From assembly GCA_039720395.1 (NCBI GenBank), contig CM077827.1:7727991-7791990 (forward strand): 64,000 bases of DNA, written 5' to 3'. A model generated the notes under the pieces. It saw nothing but the letters and a program-made list of their open reading frames with translations, searched no databases and was not told the origin of the DNA. Both the position numbers and the translations under genes were made by a program. Below, one piece after another: positions 1 to 10,956 of the stretch; positions within the stretch are counted from its first letter, which is position 1; each line of letters starts with the position of its first letter. Origin of the DNA: Liquidambar formosana. Taxonomy: Eukaryota > Streptophyta > Magnoliopsida > Saxifragales > Altingiaceae.

Positions 1-1435
1 CTCTTTCAATCATATTGGCATATGGCGGTGGTGCGTTGTGGTTGGGAATGGGATTTCGATGCACATTGGGTTTCTTATCTTCTCCTAGCGGCGGCAGCTT
101 CCTTGCTTCAATTATGTCTTGTATCACATGTCTCAATCGAGTACAATTGTCGATCTTATGACCAATGCGCTGGTGAAACTCGCAGAACTCATTCTGCCTC
201 CAATTAGATGGGATTGGGTTTGGAAGTGGCAGAGGTTCCAAGGCTTGCAAGTACCCTCTTCTAGACAGATTAGCAAACGCTTTGGACAAGGGTACTCCCA
301 GATCGTGAAATACTCTGGGCTTTCTTTCTGTCTGCTGAACATTCCCTACTATTGCTTGCACTGGTCCTCCGATTCTGTTGCCTCCACTTGTTCCACTGTT
401 GCCACTGTTTGCCCCGAACACCCTCTTGGGCCTGTTCTCGATCTGCCCTTTATTTATTGCATCTTCTATTCGGGTCCCGCACTGGTACAGTTGCTGGAAA
501 TCCATAACGGATGAGGTTAGCATTTTGTCAAAATAGACTAGTGTCAGATTTTTCAGGATCATGTTGACTTGATCTATCTCTGCTGGCCTGTTTGTCAGTT
601 TCACTGCCTTTGCTCGCCATCGCCCTATGAACTCAGAAAAAGGTTCATCGGGTTTCTGCCTTGTCATTTCTAAATCTCTCAACGTTACATCTAATACTGT
701 ATTATAGTTGTACTTATTGGTGAACTCCTCGGTCAACACCTCCCAGGTCCCAATTATCTTCTCATCGAGCTTGTAATACCATTTTGAAGCATCACCAGAT
801 AAGGATAGTGGAAACGTGAAGTGGACTTGCTCCGAGGTTAGGCCCCTCATCCTGGCTATACTCATGTATTGGCGCAAATGCTACTTAGGGTCGCCGGTTC
901 CATCAAATTTCTCGTAATCCGCAATCTTGAATTTAGGGGGCAGCTGCATCCTAGTTTCTGACGTAGTGCTAGGCATAGAAAACATGTAGTCATCTATTCC
1001 TTGAGACTTGCGCCAAGCGGCCTTCATCTGCCTTATTTGTTCTCTCATTTCTTGATTCTCTTCCTCCAGCTTATTGAACCTAGGATCCTCCATTTTACCC
1101 TTGTCTTTGACATTCTTCTTACTAGCCACGTAATCTGCGAAATCCTCATCATCCCACGGGTGAGATTCGCCTTCGTGAGTTTTTGGTGCACCACTCCCTT
1201 CTCCTTCCTTGTCGACCCCCTTTTCGCCTTCGGGTTGATCAGATGATCCTTTACCCCCTATCTCTAAATGCTCTAGCCTCTGGGTTAATCCCGTGATGAG
1301 TTCCTTCATTTCTGCCTTATCCTGTCGCAACATAGCCACGAGATCGGTTAAAGTCGGCTCCATCGCCATTGGTTTCGGTTCCACTTTCCTTAGTTGGTTA
1401 GATGTAGGTGATCGGATCCAAGTACAACCTGGCAC
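1..1435 (-). pseudogene. gag of element I, broken by one in-frame stop
   Basis: Gag is the structural protein that would form the virus-like particle. The N-terminal part (1435-884) is rich in charged residues and has a coiled-coil-like Glu/Lys stretch. The frame continues past a TAG at 881-883 into a Retrotrans_gag-type segment with FDGTGDP before the stop and Trp/Leu-rich helices after it (for example WYYKLDE and WRAKAVKLTNRP). A zinc-knuckle-like C-x2-H...H-x4-C patch (CEFHQRIGHKIDNC) lies near 120-165. The frame is otherwise open to position 1, where the window cuts it. The stop fits a CAG-to-TAG change, the usual result of cytosine deamination in silenced elements. The start is uncertain: an ATG near 1369 (MAMEPTLTD) is more plausible than the upstream one. 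Confidence 0.8.
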
Positions 1436-1708
1436 ACTCTTCTGTGATCGACCAATCCTTTACTGCATTTAACCATATGTAACTTTATCAAGCCCATGTC
1501 CTTTATTTGAATAAATAACATTGTTCCATTAAGATTACCCAATTATTGCTCGCCATACCTTGGGCTTTGTCATGTTTACTATGTCTTCCAAATGCCCAAG
1601 GTATAGTAAGTGGACACAAAGCTTGTTATTTCACAACTTAAGCCCCATACAGAAATATCTCTCTCCTCTCAACAAGTTGGGCCCTGACATTCATTCCCCT
1701 TTTTTCTT

Positions 1709-1744
<36 letters not shown>

Positions 1745-2437
1745 GCCAGGCCCAATTACAAATAATTCTCCACTCTTTCGGGCTTAAGTTCGGATATAAC
1801 TTGCTTTGGACTTGATTCTTAGCTGGATTTTGAATTTGATTGCCAACACGGTTACCCTAGTGCTAAACCCACATAGTCCATTAATTATCTCAAGTTGGCC
1901 CAATATAAACACACCTCATTCTCTTTTGGATCATGGACCCATGTATTTTTTCTTATTATTTTACATAAGTCCAAGTCCAATAACAATATCACACAACTTC
2001 CCTCAATTGGGCTCAACTTGAGATAGCTAATAGATAATGGGGGCCTCGTCCCAAGCCCGCGATGAATTCCTAATATGAATGCAACATGACATGTAAAGTG
2101 ACACACATTCAAACAGGGCTATGCAAAGGCCTCGGGGGTAATTTAGTGTGGTTGGTCCATTAGGGTTACTTCTCCTTCAAGGGTCACCCAAGCTAGGGCA
2201 CTCAATGAGTGGCCCGTTAACGTAACTCACTAGCTTATCACAGGCTAGTGGCACAGGCTGTGGGTTGATGATGCCAACTTCCAGTAACCATAGGCCCGAA
2301 TGGGACCCGGTACCTTTCATCAGACTGTCATCGAGGGTAATGGGTGGTAGTGCGCGTGTGTGCAATTTTGGTCTTTTCCAATTAAACAATTTAAATTAAG
2401 TAAAGCCATAAATCACTATACGGAATCTAGCTCTCTA
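1436..2437 (-). other. untranslated leader of element I
   Basis: About 1 kb between the primer binding site and gag on the minus strand. It holds no convincing gene. It includes a 33-base T run (A on the coding strand) at 1711-1743. Short open frames here are unsupported. Confidence 0.6.
1711..1743. repeat. poly-T tract (33 T)
   Basis: Uninterrupted T run inside the leader of element I. It reads as poly-A on the strand of the element. Confidence 0.95.
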
Positions 2438-2455
2438 TCCCCAGTGGAGTCGCCA
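2438..2455 (-). promoter_or_regulatory. primer binding site of element I
   Basis: On the minus strand the 18 bases are TGGCGACTCCACTGGGGA, one base after the LTR end. This starts TGG, complementary to a tRNA CCA end, and is identical to the site of element E at 50586-50603. Ogre/Tat elements are known to use tRNA-Arg; I infer the same here without a tRNA comparison. Confidence 0.85.
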
Positions 2456-2857
2456 CTGTGAGCGCCACGCCCTTAACCACATAGCTCGAGAATACGCATT
2501 AGCCTCAAAGGACTAACACGGAGAGGAGTCGCCACCCAATAATGGGAACGAGTGAACCCTAGCAGGGTCTAGCTCGTCATAACCAGAGATTCGGGTTCGG
2601 AGCTAGGGTACGCAGCCGGGAAGGTGTTAGGCACCCAGCCATGCCCGGTCGAAACCGGCCCCCACACATGATTAATGGCTTTAATTAACTTAATGTCTAA
2701 TCAAAATTGACCCTATTCATTTAACCACAGCAGTACGCAAATCATGATGATATGATACAGATAAAGGCACGAAATAAACATAAAGAAATAAAATACGAAC
2801 TAACCAACTATCAGAATAACTACAATAAAGAAAGAGACTGTCTGCCAATGCTTTATG

Positions 2858-2908
2858 TGCGTACGCAGTATTAGTGACTGCGTAAGCATATCATATACTG
2901 CGTACGCA
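2858..2908. repeat. two copies of palindrome TGCGTACGCA
   Basis: Exact copies at 2858-2867 and 2899-2908, in the part of the LTR downstream of the TATA box in element orientation. Confidence 0.85.
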
Positions 2909-3419
2909 CCCATTGGCGATTTATGTCATTTCTCGAAACTCACTGTATACGGTCAGAAATCATATATGTGCGTTTTTGCAGATCAAAGTCTGAAACCACT
3001 TCTATGGTAACACAGGAGATTTTTATACCAGCAAATCATCATATAATTAAGCCCTAGTCTGTTGCATGATGCTTATGCAGAAATATACATGAAGTCCTAG
3101 GTTCTCTTATGGAAAGAGTCCACTATGTGATGACATGCAATCAATATCATGCAGTTAACATAGCATTTATGGCAACACATTACCTTACTGAATATGATTT
3201 TTCATGCTTAGTAAGTAAATTATGCATGCAGAATACAGATATTACCCTCAGGATTCTCCCCTCTGATTCCTTTAAGGACTACTCCTTCTTGAACCTCCAG
3301 AATTGCAGCTTCCTTCTCTCTCTTTCTGTTCCTATAGCTTTACTTCTCTCTCTTTCTCTCCCTATAGCTTTACCTCTCTCTCTGATTTTCCAGTCCCCCT
3401 TCTTTAGGTGTCTAGTGGG

Positions 3420-3428
3420 TTATATATA
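3420..3428 (-). promoter_or_regulatory. TATA box of element I LTR
   Basis: TATATATAA on the minus strand, inside the LTR and upstream of gag in element orientation. Inferred from position and sequence only. Confidence 0.6.
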
Positions 3429-3567
3429 GGCATAGGAAGTAGGATTAGGAGTCTCTGCTGTTTTTCCCGAAATCTAGGTCTCCTAAGCATGTTATAACAC
3501 GTTCCTTGAAAAGAGTTCTGATCTGGAGGGTAAGTGGCCCGAAAAGAAAGGTTCTGGAAGCATAAGC

Positions 3568-3618
3568 TGCGTACGCACCACAACTCCATGCGTACGCACC
3601 TACATTAATGCGTACGCA
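3568..3618. repeat. three copies of palindrome TGCGTACGCA
   Basis: Exact copies at 3568-3577, 3589-3598 and 3609-3618, about 140-200 bp upstream of the TATA box in element orientation. Confidence 0.85.
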
Positions 3619-3764
3619 TTAATCTTCGTGAATTCACCATATTTCTTAGCTGCAATTCTTTTGGCTCATGTAGGCGAATTCCAAAGTTTATCAAAGTATA
3701 TGAACTAATCTCATCATAGGGCGTTTCCAATCCAACTCATCGGGTGCAAAATGGGGTGTCTACA

Positions 3765-5231
3765 CCGGCTCCAAAGAATTCCACTATAGTGTTTACAGAG
3801 GCTGACTTACCTAAGAGTGGACCCAGCCACTCCCAAGCTTTGCACATAACCGTTGACACCATGGGGAAAAGGGTTCCCACAGTTTTGATTGATAATGGTT
3901 CCGCACTAAATGTATGTCCCTTGAGGACTGCAACCGTCTTGGGCTTGGGGCCCACTGATTTCACCCCATCTAGGCAGACAGTGAGGGCGTATGATAACAC
4001 TCGTAGAGAAGTAATTGGGGTGATCACTCTACCTTTAATTATGGGACCCACGGAGTTCAGAGTAGAGTTTCAAGTTTTGGATGTGCCGTCGTGTTTTAAT
4101 CTGTTATTGGGAAGGCCTTGGATTCATCCTGCTGGGGCTATACTATCATCACTACACCAAAAGGTAAAGTTCCCTCATGAGGGAGCCATTGTCACGCTTC
4201 AAGGGGACTATGATTTGAAAATGGCGGGTGTACCCATATGTGAAATAAAACCAGAATCAGTTGAGATACCCTTGTCTGGGTTTGAGTATGTGCAGTGCAT
4301 TGAAAAGGAGTTGGAAAAGGAAGAATTGATACCCCTTGACTATTGTCCTCATGGTAATTTACATGTTGGTGAGATAATGCGGAAAATGAATTTCTTCCCA
4401 GGTATGGGGCTAGGGCGTCGCCAACAAGGACTCCCTCACTCCATTCAAAGCCGGGTTGTTTCCTACACTTTTGGGTTGGGATATGAGCCCACTAAGAATG
4501 ACTATGCAGAAATGACAAGGAGGAATAAGGAGAAGGGAAAAGCTAGAGCAGAAGGAAGGGTGCCAGACTTTAAGATTTCACCATACAGGCCGACTCTGAA
4601 TGGCTATTTTATCAAGGAGGGGGATGATTTCCTGTACTGTAGGTTCCCAGAGCCTATGTTCAATCCGACAACCAAGATCAGAATCCCGGGGTTTGAGATT
4701 TTCTTCACCTAATGGTATCCAATCACCGCTGAAATGGTGGATGATGAAGCCATCAATGACAGTTATTGGGAGAAGAAAGAAGAAGATTGGGTGGAGCACA
4801 TGGATTCTGAAACCATGGTCACTTTGTTCCAAGACATGGTCCTTACTATGGGGTTTGAAGGTGTACAAGAGCTTGAAAAGGAAGAGCCATTACACTATTG
4901 CACTTTTTACCCAAGTTTCGATCCAGCACTAGCAGACAAAGATTTTTGTGACAAGTACTTTGCAGATGGGCCGAATCCTCAGAGCTTGACAAGTTGGTAT
5001 AATTCTATGGGAAAGAAGAAAGAAGACTGGGTAGAGCATGTGGATACCGAGGCTATGGTCACCATGTTCCAAGATATGGTTCTTACTTTGGGGGAGTCAA
5101 CAACAAAAGATTGCCAAGATTCGTCAATTCACCATGCAACCATGCCACTTCGTAATTGGTACCTAGAAGATGGAGCCATTGCAGAGATCCTTGAAGAGGA
5201 AGATCATGACCTGCCTGATAGTAGCTTGTAG
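3765..5231 (+). pseudogene. gag-pro C-terminal part of element B (retropepsin, G-patch)
   Basis: Encodes the aspartic protease that processes the polyprotein. The catalytic motif appears as LIDNGSALNVCP around 3881-3916, followed by a conserved flap region. A G-patch-like segment follows at about 4370-4490 (MNFFPGMGLGRRQQG ... GLGYEP), then a region in which the motif EDWVEH-D-E-MVT-FQDMVLT occurs twice (about 4776-4853 and 5022-5090). An in-frame TAA at 4710-4712 breaks the frame between the G-patch and the first of these motifs. The N-terminal gag lies outside the window because element I is inserted at 3764. Elements A and E lack the G-patch and the first motif copy. The frame ends at 5231, where a predicted intron donor (5228) would bypass the stop. 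Confidence 0.85.
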
Positions 5232-5406
5232 GTTCCTTAGTTAGAGTATTTCCTGCTTTCAATAAAGTGTGTCCGCCTATCCCACTTTGTGGAGTTAGGA
5301 GTCGTTTCATAGTTGTGGCACCAAATTTTGTTTCCTTTTCAAGTTTGTGTCTTTTTGTTTGTTCCTTTAATGAAGTGTGTTTCTTTTATACATTGTTTGC
5401 TTGCAG
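5228..5406 (+). other. predicted 179-bp intron joining gag-pro to pol (element B)
   Basis: The donor is TT|GTAGGT at 5228, which overlaps the gag-pro stop. The acceptor is TTGCTTGCAG ending at 5406, with a T-rich tract before it. Removing 5228-5406 joins the gag-pro frame to the pol frame without a stop, 20 bases before the ATG at 5426. The same donor, acceptor and length occur in element A. An intron between protease and RT is established for Ogre elements; splicing here is inferred. Confidence 0.65.
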
Positions 5407-8400
5407 TGTTTCTTTTCTCTCTTCTATGGATATTTATGGCATGGATATAGATCCTAGGAATGACGTCCCCCCGGAGCTCGTCGAGCGAAGGAAAAGGGGT
5501 GTCACCGAACCTAACATGGATGAATTGGAATCAATTAATTTAGGGACAAATGAATTGCCAAAGATAATTAAAATGGGGATAACCCTCTCACCACTTGAAA
5601 AAGAAAAGCTGATAGCCCTCTTAAAGGCCAACGTAACAGCCTTTGCATGGTCTTATGAAGACATACCCGGCATAGATCCTGACATTGTGCAGCATTTCAT
5701 CCCCACCAATCCCCTTAAAAAGCCGGTAAAGCAAAAATTGAGAAGGTTAAAACCTGAATGGGCATTGAAGGTAAAAGAGGAAGTAACCAAGCAACTCGAT
5801 GCGGGGTTCCTACAGGTTGTGGAGTATCCCGAGTGGTTATCCAATATAGTGCCTGTGCCTAAAAAGGATGGAAAAGTGAGGATGTGTGTGGATTTTCGAG
5901 ATCTTAATGCAGCAAGCCCTAAGGATGATTTTCCTTTGCCCCACATTGATGTATTGGTAGATAGTACTGTAGGACATGCGCTCCTCTCTTTCATGGATGG
6001 GTTTTCTGGATACAATCAGATAAAGATGGCACCGCAAGATATGGAGAAAACAGCCTTTATCACACAGTGGGGAACGTATTGCTACAAAGTGATGCCGTTC
6101 GGTTTGAGAAATGCCGGGGCTACCTATCAGAGAGCTGCTACAACATTGCTGCATGACATGATCCATAAAGAGGTGGAAGTGTATGTGGACGACATGATCG
6201 TGAAGTCCGTGGATCGAGAAGGACACTTCATGGCACTGGAAAGGTTCCTAGAGCGGGCAAAGAAGTACAACTTGCGGTTGAATCCTTAGAAATGTGCCTT
6301 TGGTGTCACTGCGGGCAAGTTATTAGGGTTCATGATTACTCAGAGGGGAATTGAGGTCGATCCAAGGAAAATCAAGGCCATTGTAGAGATGGAGTCGCCT
6401 AGCACAGAAAAGCAGATTCGAGGGTTTTTGGGGAGAATTCAGTACATAAGCAGGTTTATTGCTAACTTGACCATGGTGTGCGAGCCGATTTTCAAGCTGC
6501 TTAAGAAAGGTGTGCCAAAGGTATGGAACGAAGAATGTCAAGAAGCTTTTGAGACTATTAAAAGGTATTTGAGTAATCCACCAATTCTAGTCCCTCCACG
6601 ACAAGGTGAGCCGTTATTGTTATATTTGACGGTCACTGAAACCGTGACGGGAGCTATGCTAGCTCAGTACCTTGAGGGGTCGAAAAAGGAGAATGCCATT
6701 TATTACCTAAGCAAGAAGATGACAGATTATGAGGTGAAGTACAATGCCATAGAGAAGGCTTGTGTGGCTTTGGTGTGGGCAACTCAGAAACTCCGTCACT
6801 ACATGATGTCGTATGAGGTTTTCTTGATAAGTCGTATGAATCCACTGAAGTACCTGATAGAAAGGCCGGTCTTGTCCTACAGAATTGCTCGTTGGTCAAT
6901 TCTTCTCAATGAATTCGACATAAAGTATGTAACACAGAAGTCAGTGAAAGGAAGTGTCATTGCAGATTACTTGGCTAGCTGCCCTGTGGCGTCATCAGAA
7001 CAATTTAATGATCAATTCCCCGATGAGGATGTCCTGGAAATTGGAAAGAAGAGTTGGAAAGTATACTTCGATGGAGCTGCAAACAAAAGAGGGTATGGGA
7101 TAGGAGTTCTGTTGGTTTCACCTGAAGAAGTGTTCACACCTTTGGCGGTTAAGTTAGGGTTTGAAGCAACCAATAACATTGCCGAGTACGAAGCCTGCAT
7201 CCTTGCATTGGAAGCTGCATCCTTGCGTTGGAAGCTGCACTAGAATTGGGGATCAAAGAGTTAGAGGTTTTCGGAGATTCAGCCCTGATCATCTGCCAGA
7301 TAAAGGGAGAGTGGAAGACTCGTGATGAGAAGCTACTGCCGTATCATGCATACTTAGAAGCCTTGACTAAGGAATTTATGGAAATAGAGTTCAATTATTT
7401 GTCAAGAAATAAGAATCAGTTCGCTGATGCTTTGGCAACTCTAGCTTCTATGGTGGAAATCCCGGATAGTGGGAATGTAAAACCGTTGGTGATAGAATGT
7501 AGAGAAAAACCTGTGTATTGCTGCTCTATTCGAGAAGGAGAAGTGAAAGATGGCCATCCTTGGTACTATGACATCATGAAATTCATTGAGGAAAGGGAGT
7601 ATCCTGAAGGAGCATCCCGCATTGATAGGAGAACACTAAGGAGGCTAGCCAGTCACTATGTTTTGTGTGGAGGAAAGCTATACCGAAGGTCATACGATGG
7701 GATTCATCTGTTGTGTGTCACTGAGAAAGAAGCCGAACGTCTTGTTAGTGAAATCCATGAAGGAGTTGGAGCACCGCACATGAATGGTTATATGCTAGCC
7801 AAGAAAATCATGAGGTTGGGCTACTATTGGTCTACAATGGAGAGAGATTGCCATGCACATGTTAAGAAGTGTCATAAATGTCAGGTCTTTGCTACTGGAC
7901 AACACTTGCCTTCCATGCCTTTGACAAGCATGTCGTCGCCTTGGCCGTTTGCAGTGTGGGGAATAGATATAATTGGGCAGATTAAGCCGAAAGCCTCCAA
8001 TGGGCATGAATACATCTTGGTAGCTATCGATTACTTCACTAAGTGGGTAGAGGTAGCATCTTTCAGGACCCTGAATGCCAATAAGGTAGCACAGTTCATA
8101 CAGCTCAACATTATCTACAGGTATGGGGTACCCCATGAGATTATTTCAGACAATGGTCAGCACTTTCAGAAAGAAACCAAGGAGCTTTTGCAGAAATACA
8201 ACATAGTGCACCATCTATCCTCCCCTTATCGCCCGCAGACTAATGGAGCAGTGGAGGCCGCCAACAAGAATGTTAAGAAGATACTACAGAAAACAACTGA
8301 TACTTACACTGATTGGCATGAGAAGTTACCTTTAGCCTTGTGGGGCTATAGAACATCCGTAAGATCGTCAACAGGGGCTACCCCCTATTCTTTGGTGTAT

Positions 8401-8805
8401 GGGATGGAGGCTGTTTTGCCTATTGAGTTGGAGGTACCGTCGTTACGGGTTGCCATAGAGAGTCAGATAGCAGAAGCAGATTGGGTTAAGAACCGTTATG
8501 ATGAGCTGTCATTGCTTGATGAAAGGCGATTGAGGGCCTTATATCATGTGCAGGGATATCAGCGACGGGTGGCAAGAGCATTCAACAAGCATGTCAAAGA
8601 CCGAGGTTTGAAGACAGGGGATTTGGTGTTGAAAGAAATCAGAGCTCCAATTTTTGATCCACGAGGGAAGTTCAAGCCAAGTTGGGGTGGCCCGTATGTC
8701 ATTAAAGAGATATTGCCAGCAGGGGCTGTTCGCCTCATGGATTTGGATGGAATTGAGTTCGCTCGTCCTACCAATTTGGATTAATTGAAGAAGTATTATG
8801 TGTAA
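5407..8805 (+). pseudogene. pol of element B (RT, RNase H, aRNase H, integrase), broken
   Basis: Reverse transcriptase runs from about 5700 to 6290, with MCVDFRDLN, SFMDGFSGYNQI and the catalytic YVDDMIVKS near 6181-6207. The native RNase H (6600-6950) has LYLTVTET where active enzymes have an Asp. A second, archaeal-type RNase H follows (about 7060-7450), with YFDGAANK, NIAEYEA and FGDSALI carrying the acidic residues; this duplication defines the Tat lineage. Integrase has an HHCC finger (about 7755-7885), then Asp (GIDIIGQI), Asp (SDNGQHF) and Glu (NGAVEAAN). Breaks: TAG at 6287-6289, a 20-bp tandem duplication at 7197-7236 that shifts the frame, and TAA at 8782-8784 seven codons before the natural stop at 8803-8805. 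The two stops correspond to CAG and CAA in element A, so both are C-to-T changes. Confidence 0.9.
7197..7236 (+). repeat. 20-bp tandem duplication in pol
   Basis: Two 20-base units (7197-7216 and 7217-7236) differ at one base. Element A has a single unit. The extra copy shifts the frame inside the archaeal-type RNase H. Confidence 0.9.
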
Positions 8806-8885
8806 GGCCTGCTAGGTTGAAAACCCATAAGGGCGGCCTAGGCAAAAGTTAAGGCATTTGAACTACGAGGGCCTGATTCCCCATT

Positions 8886-9027
8886 CCTAAAAATAAAAAT
8901 AAAAATAAAAATAAAAAAAAGAAAAAAAGAAAAAAAAGAAAAAAAGAAAAAAAAGAACAGAAAAAAAAGAAAGAAAAAAAAAAGAGAAAGAAAAAAGAAA
9001 AAGAGAGGAAAAAGACAAAAGGATGGG
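8886..9027 (+). repeat. A-rich tract between pol and the antisense gene
   Basis: AAAAT and AAAAG-type low-complexity sequence just after the pol stop, followed by the short block GGATACGTAGGCAACCC. Element A has a T-rich tract at the same place (36165-36257). The phenylalanine-rich open frames on the minus strand are artefacts of this composition. Confidence 0.85.
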
Positions 9028-9204
9028 GATACGTAGGCAACCCATAAAGTTACCTTGGGTGCGGTCCAAACAACACCACAACAACACATCTCAAAATTAA
9101 ATTATTATTGGCAATTCATTTAGAACTAATTGATTGACAAAGCAATTTATTGGTGTTAGATAAAGAACTATTGACATGCCATAGATATCCTATTTCTAAA
9201 GTCT

Positions 9205-10491
9205 TCAAGTCTTTTTGTTCTTCTTCAGAGTCTCTTGGTTTGCTTTCTTATCTTTTCTTTCAAGTCTTCGTTTCTTTCGTAAGTCATGGGCATGTGCTGC
9301 TTCCACTGCTTCCAGAATGTCTTCCCTACAAAATCCAAGTCTTGTGTCCTTGATAAGGTCATAAATCCTTTTCCTGCGAATGGTTTCTCTTTCACCCAAG
9401 CTAGTCTTCAACCATGTCTTGTATTCAGGGCTCATGACATAAGGCCCATTAGTGTTTTCAACTCGAGTCAGTTTCAGTTGGTCAGTCCATCTAGTTTTGG
9501 CCCACTTAACCATTATGGGGCCCACAGGTTCAACAGAATGATTGAATACCACAGAAGTAGGTATGGTTTGCATGGCACCCATCTGACGAAGGATTCTTGA
9601 AGTCCAATAGAATGAAGTTGATCTCAACCCTATGAGCTTGACCATAGCACACCCAGAAGTTCGGAGAAGAATTTGTTCCTTGCATCCCCATATGAAGACA
9701 AACCACTTGATGTTTCGCCATGAGAGAGTTTGAAAGTAGCCTAACCATTCCCTCAAAGAAAATTGACCGGGGAGTTCAACCCGACGGCAACAGTAATGTT
9801 GAGGTTTGTATGGATTAATGGTGGTAGGAGACAAGAAGTTAAGCCTTTCAAGAAGCCACATCTGCAGTAGAATAGGGCTCCCTCCTAATGGGGCTTGTGG
9901 ATTATCATGAGCTTTGTCTAAGCTATTCAGGGTTTCAGCTAGCACCATGGGAATCAGGTTGTTGTGTTCAAGAAGAAAAGGAATCAGTTCACAAATTTGA
10001 ATAGGGACATAGAGAGTCCCCGTGGAGATAAGGAAGCGACCAACCAAGCAAAAAGTAAGAGCATGTTGAGTAGTAAGGTTGAAATTTAGGGTACCTTTGC
10101 TATCATGAGCCAAAAAGGAAGTTGCTATTTCCATGAGATTCACCATGTGATCCTTCACAAATATGGAGACCTCTTGTTGAGAAATCCCAAGGAAGTTGGA
10201 AAAGGAAATCAGGTAACTTGAGCGTGGAGTAGGGAGGATGAAAGGTCCTACAGGTGAAACTCCATACAAAGCGCAGAATTCCTCCATTGTTGGGCATAGC
10301 TCTTCGTAGTTGAAACGAAATACATGAAGTTGGGGATCCTAAAAGTATGTAGCAGCAGCAAGAAGTGTGGTTTCAAGCTTCACATGCATCAAAGAAAACA
10401 ATGGATCCAAGCAGTAGCGCTTGAACTCCTTCCTTGCCTCCGCACTCATAACCTTCAGAAAATCACTCAAGAGTTTGTCTAGGGCTTCCAT
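9205..10491 (-). pseudogene. antisense DUF7745/PMD-like gene of element B, one stop
   Basis: Counterpart of the intact 428-residue gene of element A (34693-35979). The start ATG is at 10491-10489 and the natural stop is at 9205. Codon 51, Trp in A, is TAG here (10341-10339), a change of C to T on the plus strand, so only the part from 10287 down remains as one open frame. The recognisable N-terminal pattern FRFNYEELCPTMEEF is of the plant mobile domain/DUF7745 type, and the C-terminus is very basic (KKRRLERKDKKAN). It is transcribed away from the LTR and converges on the end of pol. A TATA box lies at 10547-10540. Function unknown; the family is known mainly from transposon-associated plant proteins. 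Confidence 0.8.
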
Positions 10492-10539
10492 AATTTGCTC
10501 TCAATGAATGTAAGTAGGGTTTGAGGCCCCTTGGATGTG

Positions 10540-10547
10540 CTTTTATA
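10540..10547 (-). promoter_or_regulatory. TATA box of antisense DUF7745-like gene (B)
   Basis: TATAAAAG on the minus strand, about 50 bp upstream of the ATG at 10491. Conserved in element A at 34637-34644. Confidence 0.65.
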
Positions 10548-10637
10548 GAAAAAAATTCGGAAATCCGTGTTTTGGAAGGTGAAATTCCGTCAAATTAGGT
10601 AGTTTCCTAAAAACAGGCAAAACACCGCTTTGGGCTT

Positions 10638-10711
10638 GGGTGACCACCCAGGCCTGGGCGGTTAGCTGCCTTGGCCCAGGCGGCTAGCCGCCCAGCCCCA
10701 GGTGGTCACCC
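10638..10711. repeat. 74-bp GC-rich palindrome upstream of DUF7745-like gene (B)
   Basis: Starts GGGTGACCACC and ends GGTGGTCACCC, with GGCCCAGG at the centre and GGCGG/CCGCC blocks in the arms. It lies 91 bp upstream of the TATA box at 10547-10540. One of seven copies in the window, all in A and B. Confidence 0.9.
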
Positions 10712-10956
10712 GAGGCCGCCGCTTTGTTTCGCCCATTTTTGCCTTGTTATGCCTTTGTTTGGCCCTTTTGTGATGTTTTGACTTTTTTGTGCTTGATTTA
10801 AGCCCATTTTTCACACAATACAAGATCATATCATTGCAATAAAGTTCAACATAGATTCATCAAGTATCCATAATAGGAGTTCAAGGTTGGGAATTAAAAT
10901 TCCTAATTAATACATAACATAGATTCCAAACATTCCTAACAAGAGGTGAGTAAAAC

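Larger units (their letters stand above)
1..3764 (-). mobile_element. Element I: partial Tat-like Ty3/Gypsy LTR retrotransposon (5' half)
   Basis: Read on the minus strand this is a 5' LTR (3764 down to 2457), a primer binding site, a leader and a gag gene that runs off the window start. The LTR begins TGTAGACACC and ends GCTCACA, so it has TG...CA ends. It interrupts the gag-pro gene of element B: the B reading frame resumes at 3765, directly after the LTR end. The other LTR and pol lie outside the window, so the target duplication cannot be verified. Its gag is clearly diverged from those of A and E and its LTR is far shorter, so it is a different family in the same broad lineage. Confidence 0.9.
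2457..3764 (-). repeat. 5' LTR of element I (about 1.3 kb)
   Basis: Bounded by the primer binding site on one side and the resumed B reading frame on the other, with TG...CA ends. On the minus strand a TATATATAA box lies at 3428-3420. CT-rich simple sequence lies at 3316-3395. It carries five exact copies of the 10-bp palindrome TGCGTACGCA in two clusters. Confidence 0.85.

Noticed and set aside
3765..8805. Possible integrated pararetrovirus rather than a retrotransposon
   Set aside because: Integrase, LTRs, primer binding site and target duplications are present; there is no movement or viral coat protein.
8838..9089. Phe-rich open frames on the minus strand
   Set aside because: They are translations of the A-rich tract and are not conserved in A.
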